From: Candidatus Nutricula glyptotermitis
GTDB taxonomy: Bacteria > Actinomycetota > Actinomycetes > Actinomycetales > Bifidobacteriaceae
Length of the DNA stretch: 47,544 nt
Direction: 5' to 3'
Assembly (NCBI GenBank): GCA_031263495.1
Contig: JAISFQ010000149.1
Span: forward strand, 1 to 47,544
Shown: positions 16,716 to 25,689 of the stretch, piece after piece
Layout of the letters: each line of letters starts with the position of its first letter
How positions within the stretch are numbered: position 1 is the stretch's first letter
Translations under genes and position numbers: made by a program
Notes under the pieces: model-generated
What the model was told of the DNA's origin: nothing
Database searches by the model: none
The model's input: only the letters and a program-made list of their open reading frames with translations

Positions 16716-18077
16716 TTACTCATATTGGAGCGCGTCAATCGGGTTTTTCTGACTTGCCTTAATCGCCGGCAACGTTCCAGCCAAGAACGCAATCAGCATA
16801 ATCATCACGACCACTATCAGCACATTCTGTGGCGCAAACTGTATGAGCGTGAAGCCTGGCATATCTTTCGTAAACAGGTCAAACGCGATAGAGTTTATAA
16901 TGCCACCTGCGCCAAGCGATGCTAAAATTGCGAGCACAGAGCCCCAAAAACCAATCAGAATCGCTTCCATCGAGAAGTTCGTGAACACTCTTATGCCACT
17001 CATGCCCATCGCCTTCATCAACCCAATCTCACGCGTACGCTCAGAAACGGACATGTAAAGCGTGTTGATAATGCCAAATGCGGCTGCTAAGAGTGCGATT
17101 GCGGCAAAACCGATCAGCACGATAGTAATTCCGTCAATCACATTTTTCACTATGCCAATCATATCATCAACTGTAATCGCCTGAAAATCCATATCTTCGA
17201 GCTTATTTGTTATCTCGTCTAACCTCTCGTCAGTAACTGGTTCATCAATTTGCGCATATGAGCCAAAAGTTCCAGGTTGCATTTCACTTGGCACACCCTC
17301 ATATATGTAATCGTTCATGTCGTCCACAAGTGCCCTATTTGCGACATTTTGCATTGCATCAGCAAGCATAATTGAAGGCGTAGTAACACCTGTAATTTTC
17401 GCAGTAAACGTTTTTAACTTCCCAGTTATCGTATTTTTCGCCGCAATTTTTACATTTTTACCGACCGCCTCATCCGCATGCTTTTCTGCAGTGTCATCCG
17501 CATCGCCACTTAAATGCACGATTCCAAGTGGTTCTAAATAGTCCAAACCAATGACAATCTCATAATCACTCGCGCTATCTGCCACTATTTCGCCCGACAT
17601 CAAATCGTAGTTATTTTGAAGGAGCGAAATGAACCCAGATATACTAAACTCATATTTTTCACCGCCATCATATTCTACATACGCAGCACTTACAGAATGT
17701 GGCGTATCGGCGTCTTTAATGCCATCAACAGCGCGAATCTTATCTAAATCCTCCGAAGTAATCGGAATCATTCTCCCAGCACTTCCTGATTGACTATTTG
17801 CAGCGTCTGGATTATATTTCGCTGGTCCACTATCCGTTTCCAAATCCATAGAGTCCATTTTGTGCTGCACGAGCATAGTTCCTTTACCGCCAATTCCCGA
17901 AATCTGCGAGTCGATATAATCGTTCACACCAGCATTCAGCCCAAGTGTGAGCGAAAGTGTAAACGAGCCTACAAATATCGCAATAATCGTCAATATAGCA
18001 CGACTTTTACTGCGCAACATGTTCATCTGAGCACTCCAAACAGTGCTACCAATCTTTCCAATAAAATTCATCTTCAT
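16716..18077 (-). CDS. ABC transporter permease, FtsX/MacB type
   Basis: A 453-residue membrane protein. A first helix (about 26-48) is followed by a large extracytoplasmic MacB-like domain (about 50-300), then three helices (about 313-338, 360-390, 412-438). The segment YMSVSERTREIGLMKAMGMS is the usual FtsX-domain signature after the second helix. Such permeases act mechanically with a LolD/MacB ATPase, exporting peptides or lipophilic substrates or signalling envelope stress. The partner ATPase is directly upstream on the same strand. ATG at 18077 has GGAAGG upstream. The substrate is unknown. Confidence 0.85.
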   Translation of the reverse strand: MKMNFIGKIGSTVWSAQMNMLRSKSRAILTIIAIFVGSFTLSLTLGLNAGVNDYIDSQISGIGGKGTMLVQHKMDSMDLETDSGPAKYNPDAANSQSGSAGRMIPITSEDLDKIRAVDGIKDADTPHSVSAAYVEYDGGEKYEFSISGFISLLQNNYDLMSGEIVADSASDYEIVIGLDYLEPLGIVHLSGDADDTAEKHADEAVGKNVKIAAKNTITGKLKTFTAKITGVTTPSIMLADAMQNVANRALVDDMNDYIYEGVPSEMQPGTFGSYAQIDEPVTDERLDEITNKLEDMDFQAITVDDMIGIVKNVIDGITIVLIGFAAIALLAAAFGIINTLYMSVSERTREIGLMKAMGMSGIRVFTNFSMEAILIGFWGSVLAILASLGAGGIINSIAFDLFTKDMPGFTLIQFAPQNVLIVVVMIMLIAFLAGTLPAIKASQKNPIDALQYE

Positions 18078-18187
18078 AATTACCTTCCAATTTTAATGAA
18101 TAATGTATAATTAATAATGAATAATTGAATCGGCGTTCGCATTCGCTCACAATTAATTATGAGCACGCAAGATGTGCGAATTCCGAA

Positions 18188-18219
18188 TCTCATTATTCCT
18201 TACTCATTACTCATTATTC
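18188..18219. repeat. Short heptamer tract forming a gene end
   Basis: A minus-orientation run of GAGTAAT/GAGTAAG-type units (CTCATTATTCCTTACTCATT on top). The last codons and the TAA stop of the ABC ATPase gene lie inside it. Confidence 0.6.
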
Positions 18220-18923
18220 ACTATCCTCCCGTCTTTCAGAACAATCCTGCGCGAACATTTTGCCGCAAGTTCGGGGTCATGCGTCACGACAATCAATGTA
18301 ATGCCTAGATTCTTATGCAGTCCGAACAGCAAATCTTCGATCATCTCGGAGTTCTCAGAGTCCAAATTGCCTGTTGGTTCATCTGCGAACAACACATCAG
18401 GGTTATTGATAATAGCGCGCGCAATGCAAACTCTCTGTTTCTCGCCGCCCGACAAATTACGTGCCTTGTTCTTAAATTTATCCTGCAAACCGACACTTTC
18501 TAATGCCTTAACAGCGTCCTCTCGCTGCTTATTATGCTTATACCAACCGATTTTTTCAGGTAGCATGACATTATGCAGCACACTATCATTCGCGTTCATA
18601 AAGAACTGCTGAAACACGAAGCCAAAAGTCTTATTCCTAAGCGCGTTCAGTTCCTTATTGCGAAGCGACGCAGTCTGCACACCGCCAATATACAAATCGC
18701 CCTTCGTAGGCTTATCTAACGAAGCAAGCAAGTGCATGAGCGTGGATTTTCCAGATCCAGACTTGCCAATTATCGCGACGCTTTCGCCTTTTTCTATGCT
18801 AAAAGTGACGCCTTTGAGTGCCAAAAACTCACTTTCGCCCTTACCATATGCCTTTACCAAGTTATCGGTCTCTATGACAATATCTGCCAAGTTACCTCTT
18901 TTGGTATTATGCGTTGTAACCAT
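18207..18923 (-). CDS. ABC transporter ATPase, LolD/MacB type
   Basis: A 238-residue nucleotide-binding subunit. Walker A is GKSGSGKST, the signature is LSGGEKQR, Walker B is VLFADEPTG, and the H-loop is in VVTHD. This family pairs with FtsX-type permeases, and the permease gene lies 129 bp downstream, separated by a repeat stretch. ATG at 18923 has a strong GGAGGT 5 nt upstream. The C-terminus ends in NNE followed by TAA, and these last codons fall in a heptamer-repeat tract. The protein may have been slightly trimmed or extended by the repeat. Confidence 0.9.
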   Translation of the reverse strand: MVTTHNTKRGNLADIVIETDNLVKAYGKGESEFLALKGVTFSIEKGESVAIIGKSGSGKSTLMHLLASLDKPTKGDLYIGGVQTASLRNKELNALRNKTFGFVFQQFFMNANDSVLHNVMLPEKIGWYKHNKQREDAVKALESVGLQDKFKNKARNLSGGEKQRVCIARAIINNPDVLFADEPTGNLDSENSEMIEDLLFGLHKNLGITLIVVTHDPELAAKCSRRIVLKDGRIVNNE

Positions 18924-18995
18924 AAGTTACCTCCTTATATATAACATTACCCCGTTTGGGATGTAAGCGCAATAGGGGTTAACCCTGAAAAATAG

Positions 18996-19031
18996 TTAAT
19001 AATGAGTAATGAGTAGTTAGTAATGAGTAAT
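18996..19031. repeat. Short heptamer tract upstream of ABC ATPase
   Basis: A few irregular GAGTAAT-type units (TAATGAGTAATGAGTAG and TTAGTAATGAGTAATT) sit between the ATPase gene and repeat A copy 2. Confidence 0.6.
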
Positions 19032-19097
19032 TGGGAATCGGAATTCGCGTTGCGAATACTCTGATAGCGTTGCGTGAAACGCAACGCGTTTGATTCG

Positions 19098-19660
19098 GAG
19101 TTCGCTTACGCTCACACTTTTATTCGCGCAACGCACAAAACAACTTCGCTTACGCTCTACTGCTCGTTACGTACACAAAGGAGTTCGGCTTACGCCTCAC
19201 ACTCTAACCTCGCAACTTTCAAAACAACTTCGCTTACGCTCTACTGCTCGTTACGTACACAAAAGAGTTCGCTTACGCTCACGCTTTTATTCGCGCAACG
19301 CACAAAACAACTTCGCTTACGCTCTACTGCTCGTTACGTACACAAAAGAGTTCGGCTTACGCCTCACACTCTAACCTCGCAACTTTTCAAAACAACTTCG
19401 CTTGCGCTCGTTCTTTTGAAAGTTGCGCTTAGGCTTGGCTTGCCATAGGCAAGCCAAGCCACTCTGCTACAGAGTAACTCTTAGTACAAAAGTTACTTTA
19501 CAGCAGAGGCTTGGATTTTTCATTCTGAAAAATCCAAGCAATGCACACGTCAGAGGGCGCAAAGCGCACGCTGACGCAGTGCTATAAGAGTATTCGCAAA
19601 GCGAATGCCGTTTCCCGCGAGCGATAGCGAGCGCAATTATTAACTATTAACTGGCGCGTT
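19098..19660. repeat. Repeat A, copy 2 (inverted) with expanded tandem module
   Basis: The region 18924-19725 has no gene. From 19380 to 19632 it is repeat A in inverted orientation. The hairpins are GGCTTGGCTTGCC-ATA-GGCAAGCCAAGCC, the perfect 14-bp GCTTGGATTTTTCA stem with TTC loop, and GTCAG/CTGAC. Upstream, one module is amplified: CAACTTCGCTTACGCTCTAC begins at 19141, 19225 and 19308, with a variant at 19393. The intervals of 83-85 bp alternate between two linker types, so the true unit is about 168 bp repeated twice. Long reading frames here are artefacts. Confidence 0.85.
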
Positions 19661-19725
19661 GCGATTAACTATTAACTAACCGCATTACTCCTTACTCATT
19701 GTAATAGCATTGCAAAGTAACTCCC

Positions 19726-21432
19726 CTACCCCAGCACATTTCGTCCCGGTATCGCGTCCAACAAGTTCTTAGTATACGCCTGAACTGGGTTGTTGAACAC
19801 TGTTTCCGTGTCGCCTGCTTCGACGATCTTGCCGTTTTCCATGACGACTGTGTTGTCAGCGACTAGGCGGACGACTGCTAAATCGTGCGTAATGAACAGG
19901 TACGTGAGCCCAAGTTCCGCCTGTAAGTCGTTTAGAAGCATGAGTATCTGCTGTTGCACAAGCACGTCAAGCGCACTTACTGCTTCGTCCAGAACAATCA
20001 TCTCGGGGTTCAAAGTGAGCGCACGCGCAATTGCAATGCGTTGACGCTGACCGCCGGAGAGTTCGTTCGGATACCGCGTCGCAACAGATGCGGGCAGTTC
20101 GACCATGTCAAGCAGTTCAAGCATGCGTTTTCGCTGTTCCTCCTTCGTGCCGATTTTGTGAATTTGCAGTGGTTCTTCAATGGCGCGACCGATTGAAAAC
20201 ATCGGGTCAAGCGAACCATATGGGTTTTGGAACACAACTTGCACATGCGAGCGGAACTTTTTCGCCAAGTCCTGCTTATTGATGAACTCTTTCATGTTCT
20301 GCCCGTCGTAATAAATGTCGCCGTTCGTGATGCCAAGTAGTCCCAAAATCATGTTCGCGACTGTCGATTTGCCTGAACCAGATTCGCCAACTATTGCAGT
20401 CGTTTTACCTGTTGGCACATCGAATGTAACGTTGTCGACGGCTGTCAGTTTCTCTTTCTTACCGCGAATATCAAAAACGCGCGTCAAGTTCCTGACTTCG
20501 ACCAAGTTTTCGCGCCTGTCAGCAGAGCCGTGCAGACCCCCCCCCTGTTTGGCAGCATGATGAAACTCCTTCACAGATTGTATGCGCGTCGCAGCAATGG
20601 ACGGCGCAGCAGCGATAAGTTTTTTGGTGTATGGGTGCACTGGGTTCTTCAAAATCTCAAGCGACGGACCAGATTCGACAATCTCGCCCTTATACATCAC
20701 TATCAACTTTTCCGACCGTTCAGCAGCCAAACCTAAATCGTGCGTAATGAACAAAACCGCAGTTCCCAACTCTTCGACCATGGTGTCCAAGTGATCCAAA
20801 ATGACCTTTTGCACAGTCACATCGAGCGCACTTGTAGGCTCATCTGCGATCAGTAAGTTCGGGTTATTAGCGAGCGCAATTGCGATAAGCACGCGTTGTC
20901 TCATACCACCCGAAAACTCATGCGGATACTGCTTTAACCTATCAAACGCGTCTTTTAAGCCAGCATTTTCAAGTGCTACAGCGGCGCGTTTTTTGAGTTC
21001 CGCCTTGCTTAGTTTCTTTTCGCCAGTCTTTGTGACGTTTGCAGCGATTGCCTCCTCGACTTGCTTGCCGATTTTGTGCACTGGGTTCAAGTTACTCATC
21101 GGATCTTGTGGCACAAGCCCGATTCCAGCACCACGAATCTCTTCAATAAGTTTCGATTTTGCACCGACCAACTCCCTGTTCACGAAGTCAATCGAGCCAC
21201 CAGTCACTTTGCCTGAACCTGGTAGCAAGTCAATTAATGCATGCGCAGTAGTCGATTTTCCTGAACCTGATTCGCCGACTATCGCGACTCTTTCGCCTGC
21301 CTTAATCTCAAACGACGCCTTTTTGACTGCATGAACTGTCACTTTATCTTTGCCATAACCAGCAGTGAACGTAACGTCCAAATCTCTGACTGTAAGGAGC
21401 GGTTGCCCTTTTCTTTCTTTTAGAGTACTCAT
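19726..21432 (-). CDS. Peptide ABC importer, fused double ATPase (DppD-DppF type)
   Basis: A 568-residue protein with two complete ABC domains that powers the DppBC permeases encoded upstream. Domain 1 has GESGSGKST, FSGGMRQR and LLIADEPTSALD; domain 2 has GESGSGKST, LSGGQRQR and MIVLDEAVSALD. The oligopeptide C-terminal motif follows each (HPYTKKL; QAYTKNLL). The linker after the first domain (KQGGGLHGSADRR) is encoded by a run of nine G on the coding strand (20537-20545). Slippage there would leave only the first ATPase. The ATG at 21432 lies 2 bp after dppC. Such fusions are common in actinobacteria. The substrate is probably a peptide but is not proven. Confidence 0.93.
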   Translation of the reverse strand: MSTLKERKGQPLLTVRDLDVTFTAGYGKDKVTVHAVKKASFEIKAGERVAIVGESGSGKSTTAHALIDLLPGSGKVTGGSIDFVNRELVGAKSKLIEEIRGAGIGLVPQDPMSNLNPVHKIGKQVEEAIAANVTKTGEKKLSKAELKKRAAVALENAGLKDAFDRLKQYPHEFSGGMRQRVLIAIALANNPNLLIADEPTSALDVTVQKVILDHLDTMVEELGTAVLFITHDLGLAAERSEKLIVMYKGEIVESGPSLEILKNPVHPYTKKLIAAAPSIAATRIQSVKEFHHAAKQGGGLHGSADRRENLVEVRNLTRVFDIRGKKEKLTAVDNVTFDVPTGKTTAIVGESGSGKSTVANMILGLLGITNGDIYYDGQNMKEFINKQDLAKKFRSHVQVVFQNPYGSLDPMFSIGRAIEEPLQIHKIGTKEEQRKRMLELLDMVELPASVATRYPNELSGGQRQRIAIARALTLNPEMIVLDEAVSALDVLVQQQILMLLNDLQAELGLTYLFITHDLAVVRLVADNTVVMENGKIVEAGDTETVFNNPVQAYTKNLLDAIPGRNVLG

Positions 21433-21434
21433 TT

Positions 21435-22379
21435 TTATCGCCTCGCTTTCGGATCAATCGCGTCTTGCAGTGCGTCACCAAGCAAAATGAACGTAAGCGA
21501 CGTCAAAACAAGCACTAAACATGGGAAAAACAACATGCCAGGCGCGACAATCATCGTATTCGTAGCGTTGGAAATATCCATACCCCACGATGCCGAATTG
21601 CCACCTAAGCCTAAACCTAAATAGGAAATTGATGCCTCAAGAACAATCCACGCGCCGACGTTCATAGTCGCAACAGCAATCACTGGCGCAATCGAATTTG
21701 GAAGCACATGCTGAAACATCCTGCCAAAGTTAGATAGCCCAAGTGCCTTGGCAGATGTGACGAATTCTTGGTTCTTAGCAGCCATAACATTCGCGCGCAT
21801 AAGTCTCGCAATCGACATCCAGCCGAATACTGAGAATATGAAAATCAACTTAAAAACGCCAGGAACGCCTTTCATCATCTGCAAAAAGACGATAAATGAA
21901 AGCATCGACGGAAGTGAAATGAAAATCTCAATCAAACGAGTCAAAATTGCGTCTAAGATTCCGCCCATATAACCTGCAACCGTACCAATTATTACACCAA
22001 AAAAAGCTCCTAAAAGCGTTACAATAATGCCAATTTGCAATGACGGTTGTGCGCCATAAACTAAGCGCGAAAATACATCGCAACCTTGAGTCGTGGTGCC
22101 AAGCAAATGTCCAGGGGCTCCGACTGGGAGTGATGAATCTGTAATCGCGCAATAAGTCGGGTCAATAGCCGTAAATATAGACGGAAAGAACACTGCGACC
22201 AGCAAAACAATCAAAAATGCAGTCGGAATATAAAACAGAGGATTTCTCTTCAACCTTGCCCACGCTTCACCCCAAAAACCCAAACTTTTTGCAGTTTCGT
22301 CAAGCGCATCGACTGTAATCACGTCCTCGTCCTCATTAAATGGTGCGACAAAGTGCTCAGCACTAATTGTATTAGTCAT
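21435..22379 (-). CDS. Peptide ABC importer permease, DppC type
   Basis: A 314-residue inner-membrane permease with about six helices. It has the long N-terminal cytosolic part of DppC/OppC, the extracytoplasmic LLGTTTQGCDVFSRL motif and the ATPase-contact loop TSAKALGLSNFGRMFQHVLPN. The C-terminus LGDALQDAIDPKARR is typical. The gene overlaps the end of dppB by one base and is followed by the fused ATPase, so it belongs to a four-gene importer. Confidence 0.92.
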   Translation of the reverse strand: MTNTISAEHFVAPFNEDEDVITVDALDETAKSLGFWGEAWARLKRNPLFYIPTAFLIVLLVAVFFPSIFTAIDPTYCAITDSSLPVGAPGHLLGTTTQGCDVFSRLVYGAQPSLQIGIIVTLLGAFFGVIIGTVAGYMGGILDAILTRLIEIFISLPSMLSFIVFLQMMKGVPGVFKLIFIFSVFGWMSIARLMRANVMAAKNQEFVTSAKALGLSNFGRMFQHVLPNSIAPVIAVATMNVGAWIVLEASISYLGLGLGGNSASWGMDISNATNTMIVAPGMLFFPCLVLVLTSLTFILLGDALQDAIDPKARR

Positions 22380-23317
22380 TATGCCACCTCCTTTCCGTAA
22401 CGGATTCTAGGATCAAGCGCAGCATACAAGCAGTCAATCACGATATTTGAGACAATGTAAAGTATCAGAAACAAGGTCGCAATCGTGACTACTGCCGGTG
22501 CTTCGCCGATTAATATATACTTATACAGCGTATTACCGACACCTTGAATGTTAAATATCTGCTCAGTCAGAATCGCACCTGAAAACAATGCAACCAAGTC
22601 AATGCCTAAATATGTAATGACTGGAATCATAGAGTTTCTGAAAATATGTCTACGAATGACCAACCCCTCGCTAATTCCCTTTGCGCGGGCAGTGCGGACG
22701 AAATCTGCGCCACGAACATCTGAAATTGATGCCCTAGTCAGACGTATAATCGTCGCAATAGATACAGTCGCAAGCACGAATGACGGCATCAACAAATGCA
22801 GAAAATCCATATGTGTGCCCACTGTGACAGGCAAAACTTTGAGCTGTATGCCAAACAGAAACTGCAACGCATAACCTAGAACCAGTGGCGGAATCGATAC
22901 AAGCACAAGGGAGGAAACCATAGTGAACGAATCAGCAAAAGATCCGCGCTTCAGCCCCACGAAAATGCCAAGCCCAACGCCTATTATTACCTCAAAAACG
23001 AACGCCAATGTGCCGAGCATCAAAGTGTTTGGGAATACTGACGCTATGACATCGATAATCTCTCTGCCTGCAAATGTCACGCCTAAGTCAAATGTAAATA
23101 AGCCTTTCAAAAAATATAAGTATTGAATTATAAACGGTTCATTTAAATGATACTGAGTGCGAATTATAGTGAGCGTCGCCTCAGAAACTGGCTTATCGCC
23201 AAATAGCGCTCGAACCGGATCTCCCGGCATCAAAAACACAAGGGCGTAAATCAACAGTGTCGAACCGATGAACACTGGTATAGCCTGCAAAATGCGTTTG
23301 AGAACATAGTTTAACAT
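22379..23317 (-). CDS. Peptide ABC importer permease, DppB type
   Basis: A 312-residue permease with the DppB beginning (YVLKRILQAIPVFIGSTLLI), the conserved FLMPGDPVRA, the ATPase-contact loop RTARAKGISEGLVIRRHIFRN and the ending DPRIRYG. ATG at 23317 is chosen because the family starts here. The frame is open to 23413, and a GTG two codons earlier lies closer to the GGGGGG tract that could serve as ribosome site. It is the first gene of the dppBC-ATPase group, 221 bp downstream of the binding-protein gene. Confidence 0.9.
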   Translation of the reverse strand: MLNYVLKRILQAIPVFIGSTLLIYALVFLMPGDPVRALFGDKPVSEATLTIIRTQYHLNEPFIIQYLYFLKGLFTFDLGVTFAGREIIDVIASVFPNTLMLGTLAFVFEVIIGVGLGIFVGLKRGSFADSFTMVSSLVLVSIPPLVLGYALQFLFGIQLKVLPVTVGTHMDFLHLLMPSFVLATVSIATIIRLTRASISDVRGADFVRTARAKGISEGLVIRRHIFRNSMIPVITYLGIDLVALFSGAILTEQIFNIQGVGNTLYKYILIGEAPAVVTIATLFLILYIVSNIVIDCLYAALDPRIRYGKEVA

Positions 23318-23466
23318 TACCACAATTCTCGTCCCCCCTTTTCTACCAACACGTACAAATCTGCCACGATTAAAGCGTAGTGTAACTAAAATAATGACAT
23401 ACAAAGCCCTCAAATAGGACTCTTACATTACGACAACAATGCGCCATAACTATTTAGCACCCAACC

Positions 23467-23510
23467 GCCGCCACTATCTGCTAGGTTTTACCCAAGAGGT
23501 AAGTGACGGC
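23467..23510 (-). terminator. Hairpin between binding protein and permease genes
   Basis: On the minus-strand RNA GCCGUCACU pairs with AGUGGCGGC (9 bp with one G-U) around an inner UUACC/GGUAA hairpin, with no U run. In this position such structures usually stabilise or partly end the mRNA so that the binding protein is made in excess. That role is inferred. Confidence 0.4.
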
Positions 23511-23538
23511 AGAACGGTGTGCGTTTATCTACCTACTC

Positions 23539-25248
23539 TTATTTTTCAAGATTAAGGAAATTAGGAACACCTTTCCAAGTGTTCGCAATTGTATCTCCTT
23601 TAATCACTAGTGAGTAAGCACCTTTACGAGTACCATCACCAATGAAAATCGCTGGCAAATCTTTCATTGCTAGTTCTTGTGCTTGTGTAAAGTAAACGTT
23701 TGCTTCTTCAAGTGTCGCTTGACCTGAGCCCAACGAAATCAAGTCATCAAAGTCTTTGTTTGAATACTTGCCTGTGTTTGCCGATCCACCAGTTGCGAAC
23801 ATCGGTTGCAAGAAATTCTCGACCGATGGATAATCTGGCTGCCAACCTGCACGATATGCGCCTTCGACTTTGAAATCGTAGCGTAAATCTAGCAACTCAT
23901 TGAATGTAGGCGTCGTTTTTGCTTCACCTTTGATGCCAAGAATGTTAACATAAGAGTTAACAATCGCGTCGTAGGTTTCTTTTCCACCTGAATCCGCATT
24001 GTACCATAAATCTAGCACTGGATCATTCCACTGGTTGATAGCATCCGCTGCTGCCCATGCTTCTTTAGCCGCAGGTTCATTGAACGAAAGAACTTCGTGA
24101 CCTGCTATTTCCTGATCACAACCTGAAATTGCCGCAATCTTCGGGCAAAATGCTACAGAATCAGTTCCTGAACCGTCACCGATGTTGTCACGGATTGACT
24201 GACGATCAATAGCCTGTGATATAGCCTTACGACGAAGTGCGCCTTCCTCATCTTGACCAAAGTGCTCCAAATAGTATGGAATCTCAATTGGATCAGTCTG
24301 AGGTGCAGTTTCTACGTGCCACTGAATGTCTGTCGAATCTTTAAATGCCTTGTAACGCTGTCCACCAGCAGACCCTAGAACATCTAGGTTACCAGCCTGA
24401 ACGTCGGACAATGCTGCGTCCATGTTGTTTCCTGCATATGCAATAAAGTCAAGACCGCCATTCTTTGGAACGAACGTACCTTTATAATTGTCGTCCTTAC
24501 GGATCGAAATCTTGGTGTCATGCTCCCAGACATCCAACTTATATGGTCCGTTCGTCTCCGGATGCTCGCCATATTCCTTAGTTACCTTACCATCAGCACC
24601 GAATGCTGTCTTTGGCAGTGGGTAATATGATGTATAGCCCAAGCGAAGCAAGAACATTGCAGATGGCGCAGTCAAAGTGATAGTGAATGCATAATCGCCA
24701 TCCTTTACCAAACCTTTAAGCGTCTCGCCTGCGAGTGCCTCTACGCGCTTTGCATAATCAGCATCGCTTTCACCCTCATCTTGCGCTGGGTTCAACGCAT
24801 CATATCCTTCAACAATATCAAAGAATGCTGAACCTCTCTGTGCATTTGCAGCGTTTGCTGTATAATTCCATGCATTAATGAATGAATCTGCATCCACTGG
24901 ACTGCCATCTGTAAATGTCCAGTCCTCCTTCAACTTAACGGTAAAGACCTTCGAATCTGTCGTCTCAATAGACTCCGCGACCTCATTTACTGCTTCACCC
25001 GCTGCTGAAAGGCGAACTAATCCGCTGTACATCACGTCAATCGGATCACCAGCGCATGTCTCGCCTGTGTCACCGGGAACGAGTGGACGCTCTGGCTCGC
25101 AACCTGAAACGCTTATAATCGCGTTCGGGTCGCCACCTGACGCAGCATCGCCACTACCGCTGTCTCCACTGCCACCGCAAGCGGTCAGACCAACAACAGC
25201 CAGTGCAAATACGCTCGCGCCCGCAATCAACTTAGATAACTTTTTCAT
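23539..25248 (-). CDS. Peptide-binding lipoprotein, SBP_bac_5 family
   Basis: A 569-residue solute-binding protein. A lipoprotein signal (KKLSKLIAGASVFALAVVG, then LTAC) puts the lipidated Cys at 24, followed by a Gly/Ser-rich linker. The mature part matches DppA/OppA: DVMYSGLVR, the TFTDGSPVDADSFINAWN segment, and the late GWQPDYPSVENFLQPMF motif common in peptide binders. The start has AGGAG upstream. It delivers substrate to the downstream DppBC and double-ATPase complex. Oligopeptide specificity is likely, though nickel or sugar derivatives cannot be excluded. Confidence 0.92.
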   Translation of the reverse strand: MKKLSKLIAGASVFALAVVGLTACGGSGDSGSGDAASGGDPNAIISVSGCEPERPLVPGDTGETCAGDPIDVMYSGLVRLSAAGEAVNEVAESIETTDSKVFTVKLKEDWTFTDGSPVDADSFINAWNYTANAANAQRGSAFFDIVEGYDALNPAQDEGESDADYAKRVEALAGETLKGLVKDGDYAFTITLTAPSAMFLLRLGYTSYYPLPKTAFGADGKVTKEYGEHPETNGPYKLDVWEHDTKISIRKDDNYKGTFVPKNGGLDFIAYAGNNMDAALSDVQAGNLDVLGSAGGQRYKAFKDSTDIQWHVETAPQTDPIEIPYYLEHFGQDEEGALRRKAISQAIDRQSIRDNIGDGSGTDSVAFCPKIAAISGCDQEIAGHEVLSFNEPAAKEAWAAADAINQWNDPVLDLWYNADSGGKETYDAIVNSYVNILGIKGEAKTTPTFNELLDLRYDFKVEGAYRAGWQPDYPSVENFLQPMFATGGSANTGKYSNKDFDDLISLGSGQATLEEANVYFTQAQELAMKDLPAIFIGDGTRKGAYSLVIKGDTIANTWKGVPNFLNLEK

Positions 25249-25436
25249 GTTACCACTCCTTATTACTTACTTTTCCTCTACAAAAGTTCCTTACATTGTA
25301 TTTAGCATATAGGTATATTGCCTAATTCAAAGAACTTTGTTAAAAAGTGTAGCATTATTCAACATTATATTAAGAGTTTTAATCAAGATTTTTACACAAA
25401 TTCAGCAATTTTGTGCGATTTTAGGTGCAAAATGAG

Positions 25437-25464
25437 TAAAATTTGAACGTACGTTCAAATTTTA
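25437..25464. promoter_or_regulatory. 28-bp perfect palindrome (candidate operator)
   Basis: The half-site TAAAATTTGAACGT is followed directly by its exact complement, with no spacer. The core TTGAACGTACGTTCAA resembles operators of TetR-family repressors. It lies 189 bp upstream of the binding-protein start. The intervening sequence (25249-25436) is AT-rich and holds no gene. No regulator gene is in the window, so the assignment is by form only. Confidence 0.45.
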
Positions 25465-25499
25465 ACGATTTGTTAAGAACTAAGTTGTGCTTCACTGTG

Positions 25500-25590
25500 G
25501 GGGATATTGCATTGCTACGCAATACTTCGTTTTAAGACCCCGCATCGGAGCGCGGGGTTCAGAGTGGGAGAGTGCGGGGTTCTGAGTGGG
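25500..25590. repeat. Repeat B, copy 4 (GC-converted variant)
   Basis: It contains ATTGCTACGCAAT, then TTAAGACCCCGCATCGGAGC and GCGGGGTTCAGAG. The usual TTCCGC/GCGGAA stem has become CCCCGC/GCGGGG on both arms, so pairing is kept. Confidence 0.75.
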
Positions 25591-25622
25591 AGTATGAGCG
25601 AGAAGGCACGTTACATTCTAAG

Positions 25623-25669
25623 AAGCCAGATCCCGTGTCGCGCACTGGCGTGCGCTACCTAGATGACAA
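25623..25669. repeat. Repeat C, right half
   Basis: The segment from AAGCCAGATCCCGTGTCGCG to CTAGATGACAA matches the right half of the copy at 16600-16710. The left half is missing. Confidence 0.75.
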
Positions 25670-25689
25670 GTGGCGTAGCAACGTGTTTG

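Noticed and set aside
19074-19448. A reading frame of 124 codons in the repeat region upstream of the importer
   Set aside because: It consists of the tandem 84-bp modules translated, with repeating TSLTLYCSLRT-like peptide, and has no ribosome site.
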